In this document: positions 22,626-34,374 of the stretch, piece after piece | Layout of the letters: each line of letters begins with the position of its first letter | How positions within the stretch are numbered: the stretch's first letter is position 1 | Source: Blastobasis lacticolella | Taxonomy: Eukaryota; Arthropoda; Insecta; Lepidoptera; Blastobasidae | NCBI GenBank assembly: GCA_905147135.1 | Contig: LR990041.1 | Location: 16,119,907 to 16,183,906 of the forward strand | Direction: 5' to 3' | DNA length: 64,000 bases | Made by a program: the position numbers and the translations under genes | The notes under the pieces: generated by a model | What the model was told of the DNA's origin: nothing | Databases searched by the model: none | Seen by the model: the letters and a program-made list of their open reading frames with translations, nothing else

Positions 22626-24989
22626 CGATTATTGACGACTGTAAAGGAAGTAACATTAACCATAAGTAAGTTAAATTTCGTGTTAAAGGAACATAACTAA
22701 GACCCACAAAAAACCACAATACTTAAATAAGATAACTATAGACTTGCCGCTATCAGTTAAATGCCTGAAGTATTCCTTACCTGAAACAAAAGAAAATAGT
22801 TAATATTTCAATAGAAAGTAAATGTTGTAACAAAGATCATTCTTAATTTAAAAATTAGTTAGTAAACAAAATACAGAAATACAAAAGCATACAAAACAGT
22901 GGAAACTTTTGTCAATTTTCTACCCAGCATTTATCCTTTGACTAGTAGGTACTCAATCATACTACTTGAATGAAGACTCTCAGACATAAAACATTTCATA
23001 CAACAACGGAACCCAATCCCCCGATATTGTCCTGATTTAATGTACAACAACATAATGCACATGTACTCGTACATTTTACAAGATATATCTAGGCATGAAA
23101 ATGATGAATGCATGAAAATATGTATGAATGTGGAAGAGGCAAAAGAGGAGTGTAAGGATCGTAGCTTGTGGCACTCGATAGTTTCTACCTACCTCTATGG
23201 GCTACGGGCGTGAGTGTGTATATATGCATAAACATATGAAAATGTTTATGTTGTCTAGATTTATACATACATATATACAAATATAATTAACGTTAGTGAG
23301 TAAAATGTATATACATTTATTATAAATTCTAAAATGTAGGTTTTGACATAATTAAGATTCAGGCTAAAATGCGCTTCAAGTCTGACATTGTGACACAGAA
23401 CCAAAATAGTACGCTTCATCAAATATTTATCCATCTGACCTAAATATATTTTGGTAGAACGTTAGTAAACTTTGTTGAAAATAAATAATGTGTACGAGGA
23501 CTAACTATTTAACTTTCGTGATACTTAATCCCATATCCTATATTATATATATCGTATCTCATCGCAAAATCAGTTAGGGTAAAGTCATGAATAAATCTAT
23601 TCATAATATAAAACAAAGTCACTTCCCGCCGTCTGTCCCTATGAGTATATGTATGTATCTATGTAAGCTTCGATCTTTTAAATTATGATACGGATTTAAT
23701 TGCGGATTTCAACAATGGATAGAGTTATTCTAGAAGCAAGAAAAAAAGGGAAGGTATGGGTAAAGTAGGTGTATGTAGGGGTAGGTCGTCATATGAACGA
23801 AGTCGCACCGGGTCCGCAAGTTAATGATAATCAAGTGGGTTTAAATTGAAAAATATTAACCAATTGAGCGCGTATTAATAATAATGATTACTGTTAGGGA
23901 GCGTAAGTTGTATGTACCCTACCATAAAATTAATGTGAAAATGGGAGCCAAATTCAATATTATGATAAGTATGGTGTGGTTGGCAACTTGATATTTAAAT
24001 GGGTGCCAAGTTCTGTAGACAATCCGGAAATAAAGTCATTAATAATAAAAATTGTTTACTGAAATTCCTACTGGACGATCAGATATAATTTAATATAATT
24101 AAAATTAAATTATTACAGCCATTAAGTTCAGTAACAATAGAAAACAATAGATACAACGACGTCATGTACCTATCAAGTCAAACATCTTAGTGAGTTACAT
24201 CTTCCATCAGAATCTGATCACGTATATAGAGATGTAGAGCCAAAGATCATCTGGTCGGGGGCAATCGGGCGGCTGTCAGTCAACGACTTGCGTAATTCGC
24301 CTCTAGGGGAAGCATGGTAGAGTTAGCAGGGCAAATTGGCATGAACTATACCATATATTCGTGTGAGGATTCAAGATATTTGCGCTGTTATTGGCGTTTT
24401 TTTTGTATTGCAATTAAAATAGCTTGGAACTCAATACGACTTTTTGGACGGAAAGGCTTTCTCGAAAACGAAAACTCGAAAAGTATTTTCTTGTACTTTC
24501 CACTATGGAAATAAAATTGTTATGGAATCGCCATCAAAATAAGTAAAGTATTAAAAACTACTGAACTCGACTTTGTGTGAATTTATAGAAATAAATAAAT
24601 AACATAATGCACATACAAAAATTTATGACATTTTTCAATATTCGGTAATTTTGCAGGTTTTGGAATAAATTGTGAGACTAACTCGATGCGAACTGTGCGA
24701 TGTAGATAAGTATCTTTGGACGAAAGATTCTAGCGTAGTCAGTTTCTTATTTATACAGATTCAGACTACGTCAGATTCTGATTAGGTCAGGCTCGCTTTA
24801 GTACAGTTAAAGTAGCCACGTATAGGGCGCAGATATTAACGCAATTTGCGTTATTCTAGGAACGCGCGTCGAGCCCTCGTCAATCGTCAGACGTCGACAG
24901 TTGAAAGGTCTACAGGCACTTATGCTGCTTAAATACACGCCGCTTAATTATGATGAAACTATTGGGCCTAGAAGTTCCTACAGAGAAAT
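22626..24989. other. Unique intronic sequence around the family E copy
   Basis: Nothing recognised besides the repeat at 23605-23822. Confidence 0.45.
23605..23822 (+). repeat. Dispersed repeat family E, copy 3 (fullest)
   Basis: AAAGTCACTTCCCGCCGTCT, GTCCCTATGAG, TGCGGATTTCAACAATGGAT, AAGTAGGTGTATGTAGGGGT and GAAGTCGCACCGGGTCCGC. Confidence 0.65.
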
Positions 24990-25140
24990 TATAGCACTCG
25001 ACGACATCTACATTTCGGATGACAGCTGTTAAAACCGTTCTAACTCGAAAACTATTACTCCTAGAATACTAGTTCCTAAAGAGATATCATATCTCTCGGT
25101 TATATTTTTATTTTGGATATGACAGCAGCTGTCATAGAAG
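24990..25140. repeat. Fragment of the 104-bp GACAGCTGTC repeat array
   Basis: About one and a half units of the internal repeat of the foldback element occur here without the ends. The order is an ATCTACATTTCGGATGACAGCTG block, an ACTAGTTCCTAAAGAGATAT block and then a second CAGCTGTCAT. A short GCAGCT duplication is present in the second palindrome. It indicates that the unit also exists as a dispersed repeat. Confidence 0.6.
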
Positions 25141-25199
25141 ACGTTAGGTGATTTGAAAAATTTATTAAAAGTTTTTATATTTTTTTTTCGGGACTCGTG

Positions 25200-25255
25200 T
25201 CATTGACCTAAGTGTGCGAGAGCACAACCCAGACATTAACGCCAAGATGATTATT
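25200..25255 (+). repeat. SINE family A, 3' tip
   Basis: GTGCGAGAGCACAACCCAGA then CATTAACGCCAAGATGAT is the last 50 bases of family A. Confidence 0.55.
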
Positions 25256-26209
25256 TATTATACATAACTACACGTGAAATAAACAGACAATACCTACTCG
25301 TTCATAGCTTTAATATTCTTTGTTAATTTAAGAACAGTAATTTCTCGCCTGAAACTCAGGGTATCCTAGTTCAAACAAATTATTTAATATTATTTTTTAC
25401 CCGTTGTTCTGGATGTAAAATTTTCCATTTCATAATGAAAGATTAAATTATATTTGTCGAAACATCTCAGGTACATTTTAAATTTCAACTCCTTAAAACT
25501 GTGAGCACAAGAGCCAAAAAATTCAGAAAAGCAGAGCAAAGCAATTGACCCACTTCTACCTGTAGGTGGATATAGAGACCGCTCGTAGAGTGTCTACGTA
25601 CAGTCGTAGCACGTGCTACACGATTTTTATAAAACAAAAATATATGACAACTCCTGCGGAAACTACTCTTATAAATATAAGAGTGGATTGGACCGGGAAA
25701 ATCTTGGTTTTTTGTTTTAAAATAATGTTTTTCTATGCCGTGGTCAGAGGAGTCCGTCTGAAGACTTTACTGTACAATATAATTATGGTTTGTCACCAAA
25801 AGCTTCCAAAGCGATGACAGAATTTAAATCATTTCTGCCCGTATTCACACCATCGCAGCAGGCGAGCTACATGACGCGAGCAATTATTTTCACACCACCG
25901 AGTGGAAAACACGCCTTTTTTTCATCGTTTATTTTACTTCGACAGGCTTACACAAAATGGCGTCTCTTTGAACCGGTCTACTCGAACGTTAACGTACACG
26001 TCAATTTTGCAAACATTGCTAAGGAACAATAAGTGTACCAACTTTCACTTAAACCTAAGGCGTTTGACATGCAATCAATCCATGAATTAATTTTCTGACT
26101 TTAAAATAAGGACGTAATTTAGTACTTTAGTTTAGTTTAAAATTTACATAGTTTAACGTGGTAGTCAGGAGACTATACCGACTACGATATTTAAGGAAAA
26201 CCACATTTC

Positions 26210-26435
26210 ATATCGGGTTATCTGGCGATACTGCTTTTCCGTAACAGGTTGTCCGGGTCGGATGGCAATCGCCGCACGTAAAATCCAAAACACCACAAAT
26301 TAGATATTGGTACGAAACCGTTTACAGTAAATCTGAAAGTGCAATCCTAGTAAAAGAACGGACCCTGACTGGCAGGTTTACCGCTAGCCGCGGAACCGGG
26401 ATTTACCGCTTGGATGAGGATGAAGAGGATCTTTT
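26210..26435 (+). repeat. Possible divergent SINE (family A-like tail)
   Basis: GTCCGGGTCGGATGGCAATC, then CGCCGCACGTAAAATCC and later GGACCCTGACTGGCAGG and CGCTTGGATGAGGATGAAGA resemble the GTCAGATGGTAGTCGC region and ATG-rich tail of family A, but at low similarity. Confidence 0.35.
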
Positions 26436-27234
26436 ATATCGGGTTCCTCTGAATAGAGTCACTAAATAGCATTGAACATTTCGGTCATCACCAACTTTCC
26501 GCCATTTTGAAAAAATTACGATTTTGCGGCCACTCAAAAACGTATGCCAAACGATAGGAAACTTTAATATCTATCGATCACTTAATTTAAAAAATTCGAA
26601 AGCGGTATATCTTGTGGCGGAAAGTGGGTAGTGGTTTTCCATAATTTGTAATAAAATAAAATATTAATACGACAGAAATTTGAAAATTATATCTCTTAAT
26701 TAAATTAAAAGCCAACACGCTTAATTAAAACCTAAAACTCGATCAAGGCAGATGATATTCGAATTGGTATTCGCAGATTAGCTCTTCCTCGACCCACTAA
26801 AAATAATTGCGTTTTCATGGTTATTGTCCCTTGATTATTACGGGTTAAGCTACGAATACGCTGTGACTGCTGGTACGCGGTCGCCACTCTCTCGAAAACC
26901 TTTCCACCCCATTGGGCTTCCCATTGCTACTTCAGTTTTGCAACTCTCGAACCATTTCTCGTGAAGATGATCTTGTAAAGATTCAAGGGGAGCCGTTGCC
27001 AAGACACACGAAGTTGATCGATATGTAATGGTTCAATAGTGGATCATGGTGAAATTTGGTCGTAAATATGATTATTATCCAATTTTATATTTAAAAAAAA
27101 CTGACAAATATCACAGGAGTCCGGACAGCTGGCTCGTTCCTCGGGCAAAGGATAAACGTCAGGATAACGTCATAAAATTCAACGAGGCAATCCCAGCATG
27201 CAGCGGCAGCGGCATGGACGACCTTTTATTTTTT

Positions 27235-27370
27235 TATATTTCATCTTGGCGTCAATATCCCGGTTGTGCCCGATGTCCGCTTTGACCATGATCCAGGATT
27301 TAGCAGATCAGGCAATTACAGTGAAGCAATAGCCATCTGAAATCGGTGACCCTGTTAAGAGGAGTGTCCC
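27235..27370 (-). mobile_element. SINE family A, 3' half, inverted
   Basis: Antisense of the family A end: TCATCTTGGCGTCAATATCC and GGTTGTGCCC at the left, then CCAGGATTTAGCAGATCAGG and ATCGGTGACCCTGTTAA. This copy and 63625-63712 share a subfamily insertion (GGTCAAAGCGGACA-like) not seen at 10676. Confidence 0.65.
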
Positions 27371-27591
27371 CCGAGCGCGCTTCATACAAACGGAATTTGA
27401 TATTATTTTCAATATTTACCAATCAAAGGCAATTAAATTTTGTAGACTCGTTTTAGAAACCAATATCTATGTCTGCAGTTTATCAGATTTTCATTACTAT
27501 AAATCGTTTTGAAGTTGCAAGAGATTTAAAATTTAAATGAAAATCTCCTAAGTCAACCTAATTAATTAAACAAAATAGTTTTTAAAAAATC

Positions 27592-27700
27592 CTCGAGCGT
27601 CGATATCCTCGTAAGCGAGCGATACTGAGTTCGATCCCTAGTGCCGCCATGTACCAATAGTCTTTTTCTGAGTTATGCATATCAGTATATTCTTGTTTCT
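27592..27700 (+). mobile_element. SINE family A, 5' half
   Basis: CGAGCGTCGATATCCTCGTA, GAGTTCGATCCCTAGTGCCG, CCATGTACCAATAGTCTTTT and GAGTTATGCATATC match the head and early body of family A; the rest is absent. Confidence 0.65.
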
Positions 27701-28240
27701 GTGTTCAATATGTGTTCTGTCTTAATTTTAATTAATAGCGTTCCAAACATTTTCGAAATCATAAAATAAATCAGACTGTGGAATGTCAATACCCTCCAAT
27801 AAAGTACAAAGTCAAGAATGGCACGAAAGTGGTAGAACCGAACACTGTCTTAACACGGCCTTTAAAATATTTCAGTCCACGGTAGCGACCGCACGCAAAC
27901 CAGTTGTTGTTACCTAAGTGAAAAATTTGTCGCGATTTCGTTTGTTTTCCACTTTTGAAAGTACTCGCAACTTGCGAGGAATTGTTTTGCATTCGCTTTT
28001 GTTTTTCATGAACGTAAGCTACTTAGGGGGCTTTTCTTTCCTTTATTTCTTACTATTGTGGTAACTGAAACGAAATAAAACTTGCCTTATTCAAGTAATC
28101 TACACGTTCTTCTTACTTCAATAGTAAGAAGTTTTGAATGACACGATAAAGTAAGGCCGTTTGGTTTATTTATTTATTCGTATGACAAAAATACGATATA
28201 CGAGAAACACATTCAACTACAAATTTAAATCATGCGAAGG

Positions 28241-28902
28241 GTTTTAACGTGAAACGTCTATCTATGTTGTAAGGTCTGTGCGTGTCGTGGCAGCTTCCAC
28301 AGATGTAGGTGTGATTGGTATCTTTACTAGTTATCTTTGTTTGTTTATCACTGGCGTTAACGGGGTCGGTGGCAGTGGTAGTTGTGCTCGCGGAGTAGGC
28401 GTTGTTGTAAGCGAACCTTGGCAGCTTCGCGGCGCTCTCGAAACCGCCTCGCTCACTCAGCGCCGAATATTGGAGTACCCATGTATGGCTCATAGCCCCC
28501 ACTTCCCGACGATAGTCGTGATTTATATTTCTTGCTGGTCCTTACACGGATTGAGGCCGACATATTTAATTTTCATATTTTTTTTGGTTATTGTTACTAG
28601 AAATATTATCCAATTTTTACCTATTTTTATATGGATTCATTGTTGTAGACAAACTCAATAAATGCATGTAAGACTCACCGCCCTACCACGTGTAAAAAAA
28701 TATGAATACGCGGAAGCGCGCGTTTCGTTCATTAAATGCAGTGCCGCGGCGCGCCACGCAAATTCAAGGTCTGAACAGTGAGCTGACTATATACACTAGA
28801 TTCTTGTTTCTAAGACTAATAAGACGATATAGACCTTTTCGTTACGGTCACGTTTTCTGACTTGCTACTCAGTGTGATTTTGAAGACGTTTCACGTTAAA
28901 AA
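28241..28902. mobile_element. Possible element bounded by TTTTAACGTGAAACGTCT inverted ends
   Basis: GTTTTAACGTGAAACGTCT at 28241-28259 recurs inverted at 28884-28902 with a single-base indel. The 660 bases between include a GC-rich patch at 28340-28450 and another at 28710-28770 (GCGCGCGTTTCG, GCCGCGGCGCGCC). A 127-residue frame (28278-28661, plus) and a 90-residue frame (28230-28502, minus) overlap each other and match nothing I know. The size and ends suit a non-autonomous DNA transposon; chance pairing of an 18-base end is unlikely. Confidence 0.45.
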
Positions 28903-29915
28903 CAAATATTAAAACCAACATTTATTGTCTTTAAATATTAAAATGCCCTTTTGTATATAGAAAATGACTGAACTGTAATTTTCATATTAAAAAACGGCTA
29001 ATTCGATTACAATGAAACTGTATAGGTACAACCAGACAATATTAACCTAACGCATTCATATGTAATTTTTTTTTAATTGCTTATGTCATAAAATTATATC
29101 CGGTTAAAGAGCCAAAACTGTATTTTCTAAGACTTCTCATCCTTGTCATGCGGTAGACAAACAGGTATTGTATATTTATAGAATATTATCTTTTAACTTA
29201 TTCATTCATTCAATCTTACATTCCCACACCCACATCCAGTCCTGACCAATTAGAAAATATTGCCACAAACTACGATCCCAAGACACTACTTGGCCCGTTT
29301 TGGAGGACGTCTATATTCGTCCTCGTAGGGCGCCCTCTGCTGACTCTTCTATTCTCAAACAAACAAATATGAAGTACGATTACTTTTTCATTCAAATTAT
29401 TTGTTATTTACACTTTTGCAGATAATGCGCCACAATAATATTAAATGCCTACCAATAAACAATGAGCGAACAAAATTTCCGAACGAAAGTATCCCAGTTC
29501 AACTCGCCAGCCAATAATTTTGCTACTAAATTAATACTTTGACGAATAGATATTTTATGGTGTTGTTTTTAATTTTTAATGGCGTAATTTCGGTAAGTAC
29601 CCCGTGTATTTCGGAAGGGATGGCGCTCGGTTGACATTAAATTTAATAATAGCACCGAGGGACACTCATTGCAGGAGGGAAGGAGTTTTCCTTAAAAATT
29701 AATTCCGTTCATAAATTTCGAACCCTTCCCGCTGACGTGAAGGAGTGTTGTCCATATTTTTTTGGGGGGAAATCTTTATTGCGTGTCGCCTTTTCCGGGT
29801 CCCTCAAAATTGGGTTCCTAGGGCTGCGATTGTTAAAATTTTCATGTAACTTTAAGGGAGACCGTAATTATCTTTAAATAAAGATATATCCTGATGGCCG
29901 TGTGGTATTCTGTAG

Positions 29916-29932
29916 AGTAGTAGTAGTAGTAG
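29916..29932. repeat. AGT trinucleotide microsatellite
   Basis: Five to six AGT units. Confidence 0.8.
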
Positions 29933-29984
29933 CCCTTTCACTCGTGGGTGTCGTACAAGGTGACAAATGTTTTCGAGGCAAAAG

Positions 29985-30155
29985 ATCTAGAGTCTTCGTA
30001 GGCTGAAAAATGGGCAGCAGTGTTTTCCATTGTTATATTTATAACACTGCGATCTCCAACCCGCCTGCCAAAGCGTGATAATTATGGTAATAACCTCCCC
30101 TTTTACTTTGAGAGGCCTTAAGTCCTGCAGTGGACTGTTATGGGCTGTGATGATA
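29985..30155 (+). repeat. RTE/SINE 3' end family copy
   Basis: Contains TCGTAGGCTGAAAAATGGGC, ACACTGCGATCTCCAACCCG, CCTGCCAAAGCGTGATAATT and CTGCAGTGGACTGTTATGGG. It is the fullest copy in the window and ends GGCTGTGATGAT. Confidence 0.65.
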
Positions 30156-31797
30156 TCTTGTTGTTCTCATATGAAACTTTATACAACCGGATATTACTCC
30201 AACAAATACCGTGATAAAACATTTTTCAATCAAATAATTTTATAACAAGCTTATCACACACACTTGTTATGGCAGAACAGCACTTAGACGGTAAAATTTT
30301 ATGTACCATCCTGCCCAAGCGCTCTGCATTTCAACACAAAACCCGTGATTGCGTTTGAATAAAAGAAGGGCCGTGATTACGGTAATTTTCCACCAACGTT
30401 GAATGAACGTGTCTGACTTTCTTGTATTTGGTTTCTGTCGCCTCTACGTGATTCGCAATGGATGTGATACGTGTCTTTATGGATGTGATAGGTTATTCAT
30501 TAAGAACATTTTTCTGTAAATTATCTTAGTACAATTCGTTGGTACGTACTACGTAGGTACTCTAAGTATGGGAGTTTTATACAATTATAAATATTTATTG
30601 ATAAGATAAATATATTCATAAAATCAATATTTTTAGTTTAATTTTAGTACCTACCTTCGGGATCTTAATTGTGATTTATGATGTATTGATTATATCATTT
30701 AATATTTTCAAGGCTCTACTTTACTTATCGTTTCCTTAGCCGTTTAAAAATCAATATTATCAATGTTTATTTCTATTCTGTTTTATTCTTTCGTCGAATT
30801 TTGCAGGCGATCTTCGGTTATATTCGGACTTTCGAATAAAACGTGTGGTCCGAACGGCTAGCCGTCTTTACTGCCGTCTCGGGGACAATAATTTAAATAC
30901 CACACTAAAATAATAGTGACGGTTGTCCCCGCAAGGCAGGTATACTCATAATAATGTATGTATATGTAGTTAGTACAGACCTGAAAACAGATTTGGCCGG
31001 CAGTATACAGTTACATAACGTAGAGAATGATTGTCTTGGAATGTATTGTAATCTTAATTCGCTGGATTTGCGACTGTTCCACATTAGTAAGGGTTTTCTG
31101 TAATTTCTTTAGTTGATATGTGTATTAAAGGTCCTATAGTGTTGAAGAAACCCACCAGAAAGTGTTGCTGGACAACCACAACGCATTTTATGGTCCACAT
31201 AACGGGCAGCGCGAAGACTTATTCACATTGCACAACAGTCTTTAGTTGACACTCTGTAAGCTAGACTGCACTCTGCTGGATAGCACACTGTTAAGTTGGT
31301 ACTGAACCTGTTATGAAATGCCTTATTATGAAGGATTTACGGGCAAAACCCCGCCGCTGCCTCCCACCGCTGCAACTCTTGCTTAGCCAGGATTACAGCG
31401 CTGACCCAAAAGAGCTACTGAGTTTATAACGTGAACTAGTAGACTATGCAACTCGCATGTAAAAGTGTGTATTAAGACATGAGTGTCTGTTTCGTATTTC
31501 GTATCTATAATTTTGTCAACTTTGCTACTTTTCTGTAGCCGCGTTAAGGATATCAAGCAGCGTGAAATTAACTTTACTTTCATATTTATCTATTTATTTG
31601 CTTCAACGAAGTAAATAAATCACAATCACAAATTACAAGAATTAGAAAAAATATTCTGTTTAGCGGGAAAATATTACATACAGCGCAGTTCGCTGACCCT
31701 CTATCCACACATAAATAGCATAGTTCGGTATTCAGCCAATTAACCGCGCCCGACCAGAATTAAAAAATAAAATTGTTGCATGATTATTAAAAAGTTG

Positions 31798-31843
31798 TTT
31801 TATGATACAGCTGTACTAAAATAGTACACATTATCATAAAATA
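31798..31843. repeat. AT-rich hairpin
   Basis: TTTTATGATA pairs with TATCATAAAA, and inside it GTACT pairs with AGTAC. Short and without context. Confidence 0.45.
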
Positions 31844-34003
31844 CTTTTAAAAAAAATTATAGACTGACGTGAAAAAGGTTCATTCTTAGACTTAGATTTA
31901 AGATTAGATTTTATCGAGTAGATGTAGTCGTAATTAGAACGTTAAGCTATGAGTGCATAATAAATATTACTTAATCTTGTAATGTAAGTTAAAGGAAAAT
32001 TACTCATGTATAATGTACAGTGAATACTTGGAGTTTTTGTAGTTGTGTTGTGTTGGCTATGCACTTAATAAATTTATACAAAACTAATGACGCTCAGGAT
32101 CAAAATATTAAAATGATAATAATAAATAATGATAAGCACTTCAATGTGGATGCGTGCCCCACTCAATAACGTTGTTTATTTAACAGCACACACGACCTAG
32201 ATATCAAATTTCTTCATTTTTATTTAAATCAGTCTTTTCATATTTAATAATAAACCATTACTACTGCAATGGTAATTTCGTTTTAGTAGTGTTAAAACTT
32301 AGAACATATTCTCAATCTAGATCTTATTACATTATATTGTTTTTGTTTTAGCTTTATGTATAGTTTAGTTTTATTGACAGTTTTGTTATTTACAACTTAA
32401 ATATAAAACATACAACATAGAATAACATAATAAAATCTAACTACCAATAAATATCTTACTCTAAATTACTTTTCATTGTTTTATATATTTTTTGTCCTAG
32501 CTATATAGGATAGTTCCTATTTATATGGTTATATCGCGAAAAACGAGCTAACAAATATTTAAAAGAATAAAAATACGACCGATATCAGCCAAAACATGCC
32601 TGACTTAAGTATGTTTGACACATTTCGAGCAAGTCCTGTTATTTCTGTGAAAAAAGTTTTGATTTGTAGGGCGATTAATACAAAGGGGGTGGCAGTGCAA
32701 TCCCAGGTATTACGACTTAATAGTCCAGGAGTCTTATCGCTGGTTCCTACTGAACACATCCAGTCACGTCATGCTAAGATTATGGCAATGGCAACGCAGA
32801 ATTGAAGCCTTCTTGGTGATTTGTAGCAAGAAGGCGCTGTAAAAATTTTAAGTAACAGCGGGACATAATAAATATTGTTATAAAACAATTTCCTAAAAGT
32901 TTCGCCTATTGCTAACTTTGATTGAAATTACTTAACTTTGTAGTATAAGAATAGCGGAATAGATTATCATGTTATAGTAAATAAGTGACAACATGTTACA
33001 GTGTTTCATCAAATTGAATTCAGTAGGTCGGTTTAAACAGAACGAGTAGCCAATGTCCATCTTTACAATTTTTTTCCAATACCTATGTAATTATGTCAGG
33101 TTGGTTGTCACATATGTAGGTACCTAAAAATCTTAAATAGAAACGTAATTCTTTGGATGGCTTTTTTATATTACTTCCGACATTATAACTCAGTAGTACG
33201 AATACTTTCTTCTGTTTATGATGTTTTGTATTAGATAATCTGTAAAAGTTGTTTCATTTAAAAAACCACTTAGTATTTATTACATGCAGGGTTGATACCT
33301 ATTTTCTCAATGTCAGATGTCATAACTTGCAGCATATAAAGCGCTACTAAGTGGCATCGAACCAAATGAAAAACCTAATTCATTTTGTAGCGTGCGCTGT
33401 CGTCACACGTGAGCGTTTGATTTATGCGAGAAAGGATAAGAAAGAAACGAAAAAAAATACAAGTCGAAGCCAACAATGGCTGTGTAAGTCATGTTTGCGA
33501 TAAATCCGGAAAAGGTCACCGATAATATTGGCATAGGACGTTGCTCTTAGACTATCATTTGCTATCTACGCACATGTCCATGTCCATGAGTGTTCAGGCG
33601 TTTCGGCTCGGTTTTGGCCCGCGGGCCGAAAAGCTTGATTAATTAAAATTATTATTTTTCTGAAGGAGTTTGGGCCCGCAGTTAAAAATTATATTAAACA
33701 AATGTTTTTTCCCCGACTGCACTATACAATTTTTAAGGACATTTCTAACTGTAAACCAAATGCCTGATGACTAATATAAATTTTAATGCATCAGGCCGGG
33801 CCTACCTAGGTTTAATATGCCTTACTAGACCTAGTCGTTGTAAAATCAACAAAAAAGAATTAAAGTAGGTAATAAACCCAAAACATCTCGAATAAGCCGA
33901 CATAAAAGTATTATTTCCCGTTGTATACTAAGAACACTCTCATTACCAGCGTAAATAATTCACAAACTCCCTGGAGGAGCCATAATTCAGGACATCAAAA
34001 TAA

Positions 34004-34015
34004 ATCAACCGACCT
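34004..34015 (-). promoter_or_regulatory. Splice donor of the CELF first coding exon
   Basis: Read on the minus strand the junction is AAAG|GTCGGT, with the intron GT at 34013-34012. It falls inside the Gly codon after TGMHK, the conserved phase-1 exon end of CELF genes. GTCGGT lacks the usual A at intron position +3 but keeps G at +4 and T at +6 and a good AAG before the cut. The next GT (GTTGAT) would break the conserved protein match. The open frame continues beyond the donor for about 24 codons with no resemblance to an RRM, which supports splicing here. Confidence 0.8.
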
Positions 34016-34374
34016 TTATGCATGCCCGTGTGTTTATCCTTAAGTACGGTCAGCTCGTAAATCTTTCCGAACTCCTCGAACATCGGCCGGAGGTCGTCTT
34101 CGTCGAGGTGGCGGGGTATCTGGCCGATGAAGAGTTTGACGGCGTCCTTGCCGGCGCCTGGCGGGGCGCCCGTGCGCTCGGAAGGCGTCATCTCCAGGCC
34201 GCGCTTGTCCCCCGGCACCGGGGTCTGCGGCGCGCTCACCACGCTGCCATTGCTCGAGCTCTGCCCCGGCCGGCTGCCGCTCTGGCTGCTCTGGGCGCTC
34301 ACGCCGCCCACCAGCTGATTCGGCAGCGCGCCGTAGCCAAACAACATCGGATTCATGTTCAGATTACAAATCAT
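34014..34374 (-). CDS. bru3: CELF/Bruno RNA-binding protein, first coding exon (partial gene)
   Basis: This exon begins the coding sequence of a CELF/Bruno-family RNA-binding protein, which binds GU-rich RNA and regulates splicing and translation. It encodes 120 residues plus the first base of a Gly codon. Residues 1-76 are low-complexity and rich in Ser, Gly, Pro and Gln. RRM1 starts near residue 77, with the RNP2 motif LFIGQI at 81-86, then helix 1 ([13 protein letters not shown]) and [10 protein letters not shown], ending TGMHK|G. The RNP1 motif (KGCAFLTY in the family) must continue in the next exon; splitting here in phase 1 is the known CELF gene layout. The ATG at 34374 has A at -3 and an in-frame TAG five codons upstream at 34389-34387, so it is the first possible start; Met7 is an alternative. 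[10 protein letters not shown] and [11 protein letters not shown] fit the CELF3-6 (Drosophila bru3) class better than CELF1/2. Family is sure; the bru3 symbol is an inference. The exon is much more GC-rich than its surroundings. Confidence 0.9.

Larger units (their letters stand above)
28903..33942. other. Intronic sequence next to the CELF exon
   Basis: Apart from the repeat copies listed at 29140-29175 and 29985-30155, I see no feature. A region at 31140-31400 is less AT-rich (TTACGGGCAAAACCCCGCCG) and could be an old repeat. A 66-residue frame at 31383-31583 and a 69-residue frame at 32596-32805 match nothing. Confidence 0.4.
1..34013 (-). other. Probable first coding intron of the CELF gene, extending out of the window
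   Basis: Everything from the splice donor down to position 1 lies downstream of the first CELF coding exon. I looked on the minus strand for the expected next exon, which in this family encodes about 27 residues beginning CAFLTYC and ending near KTLPG, and did not see it. The exon is short, so missing it by eye is possible. CELF genes of insects have very long 5' introns, so a 34-kb or longer intron is plausible. The content is AT-rich unique sequence with embedded repeats, listed separately. Confidence 0.5.

Noticed and set aside
28278..28661. 127-residue plus-strand frame as a membrane protein gene
   Set aside because: Hydrophobic stretches arise from TTT and ATT-rich DNA; an equally open minus-strand frame overlaps it, and the region lies inside a likely transposon.
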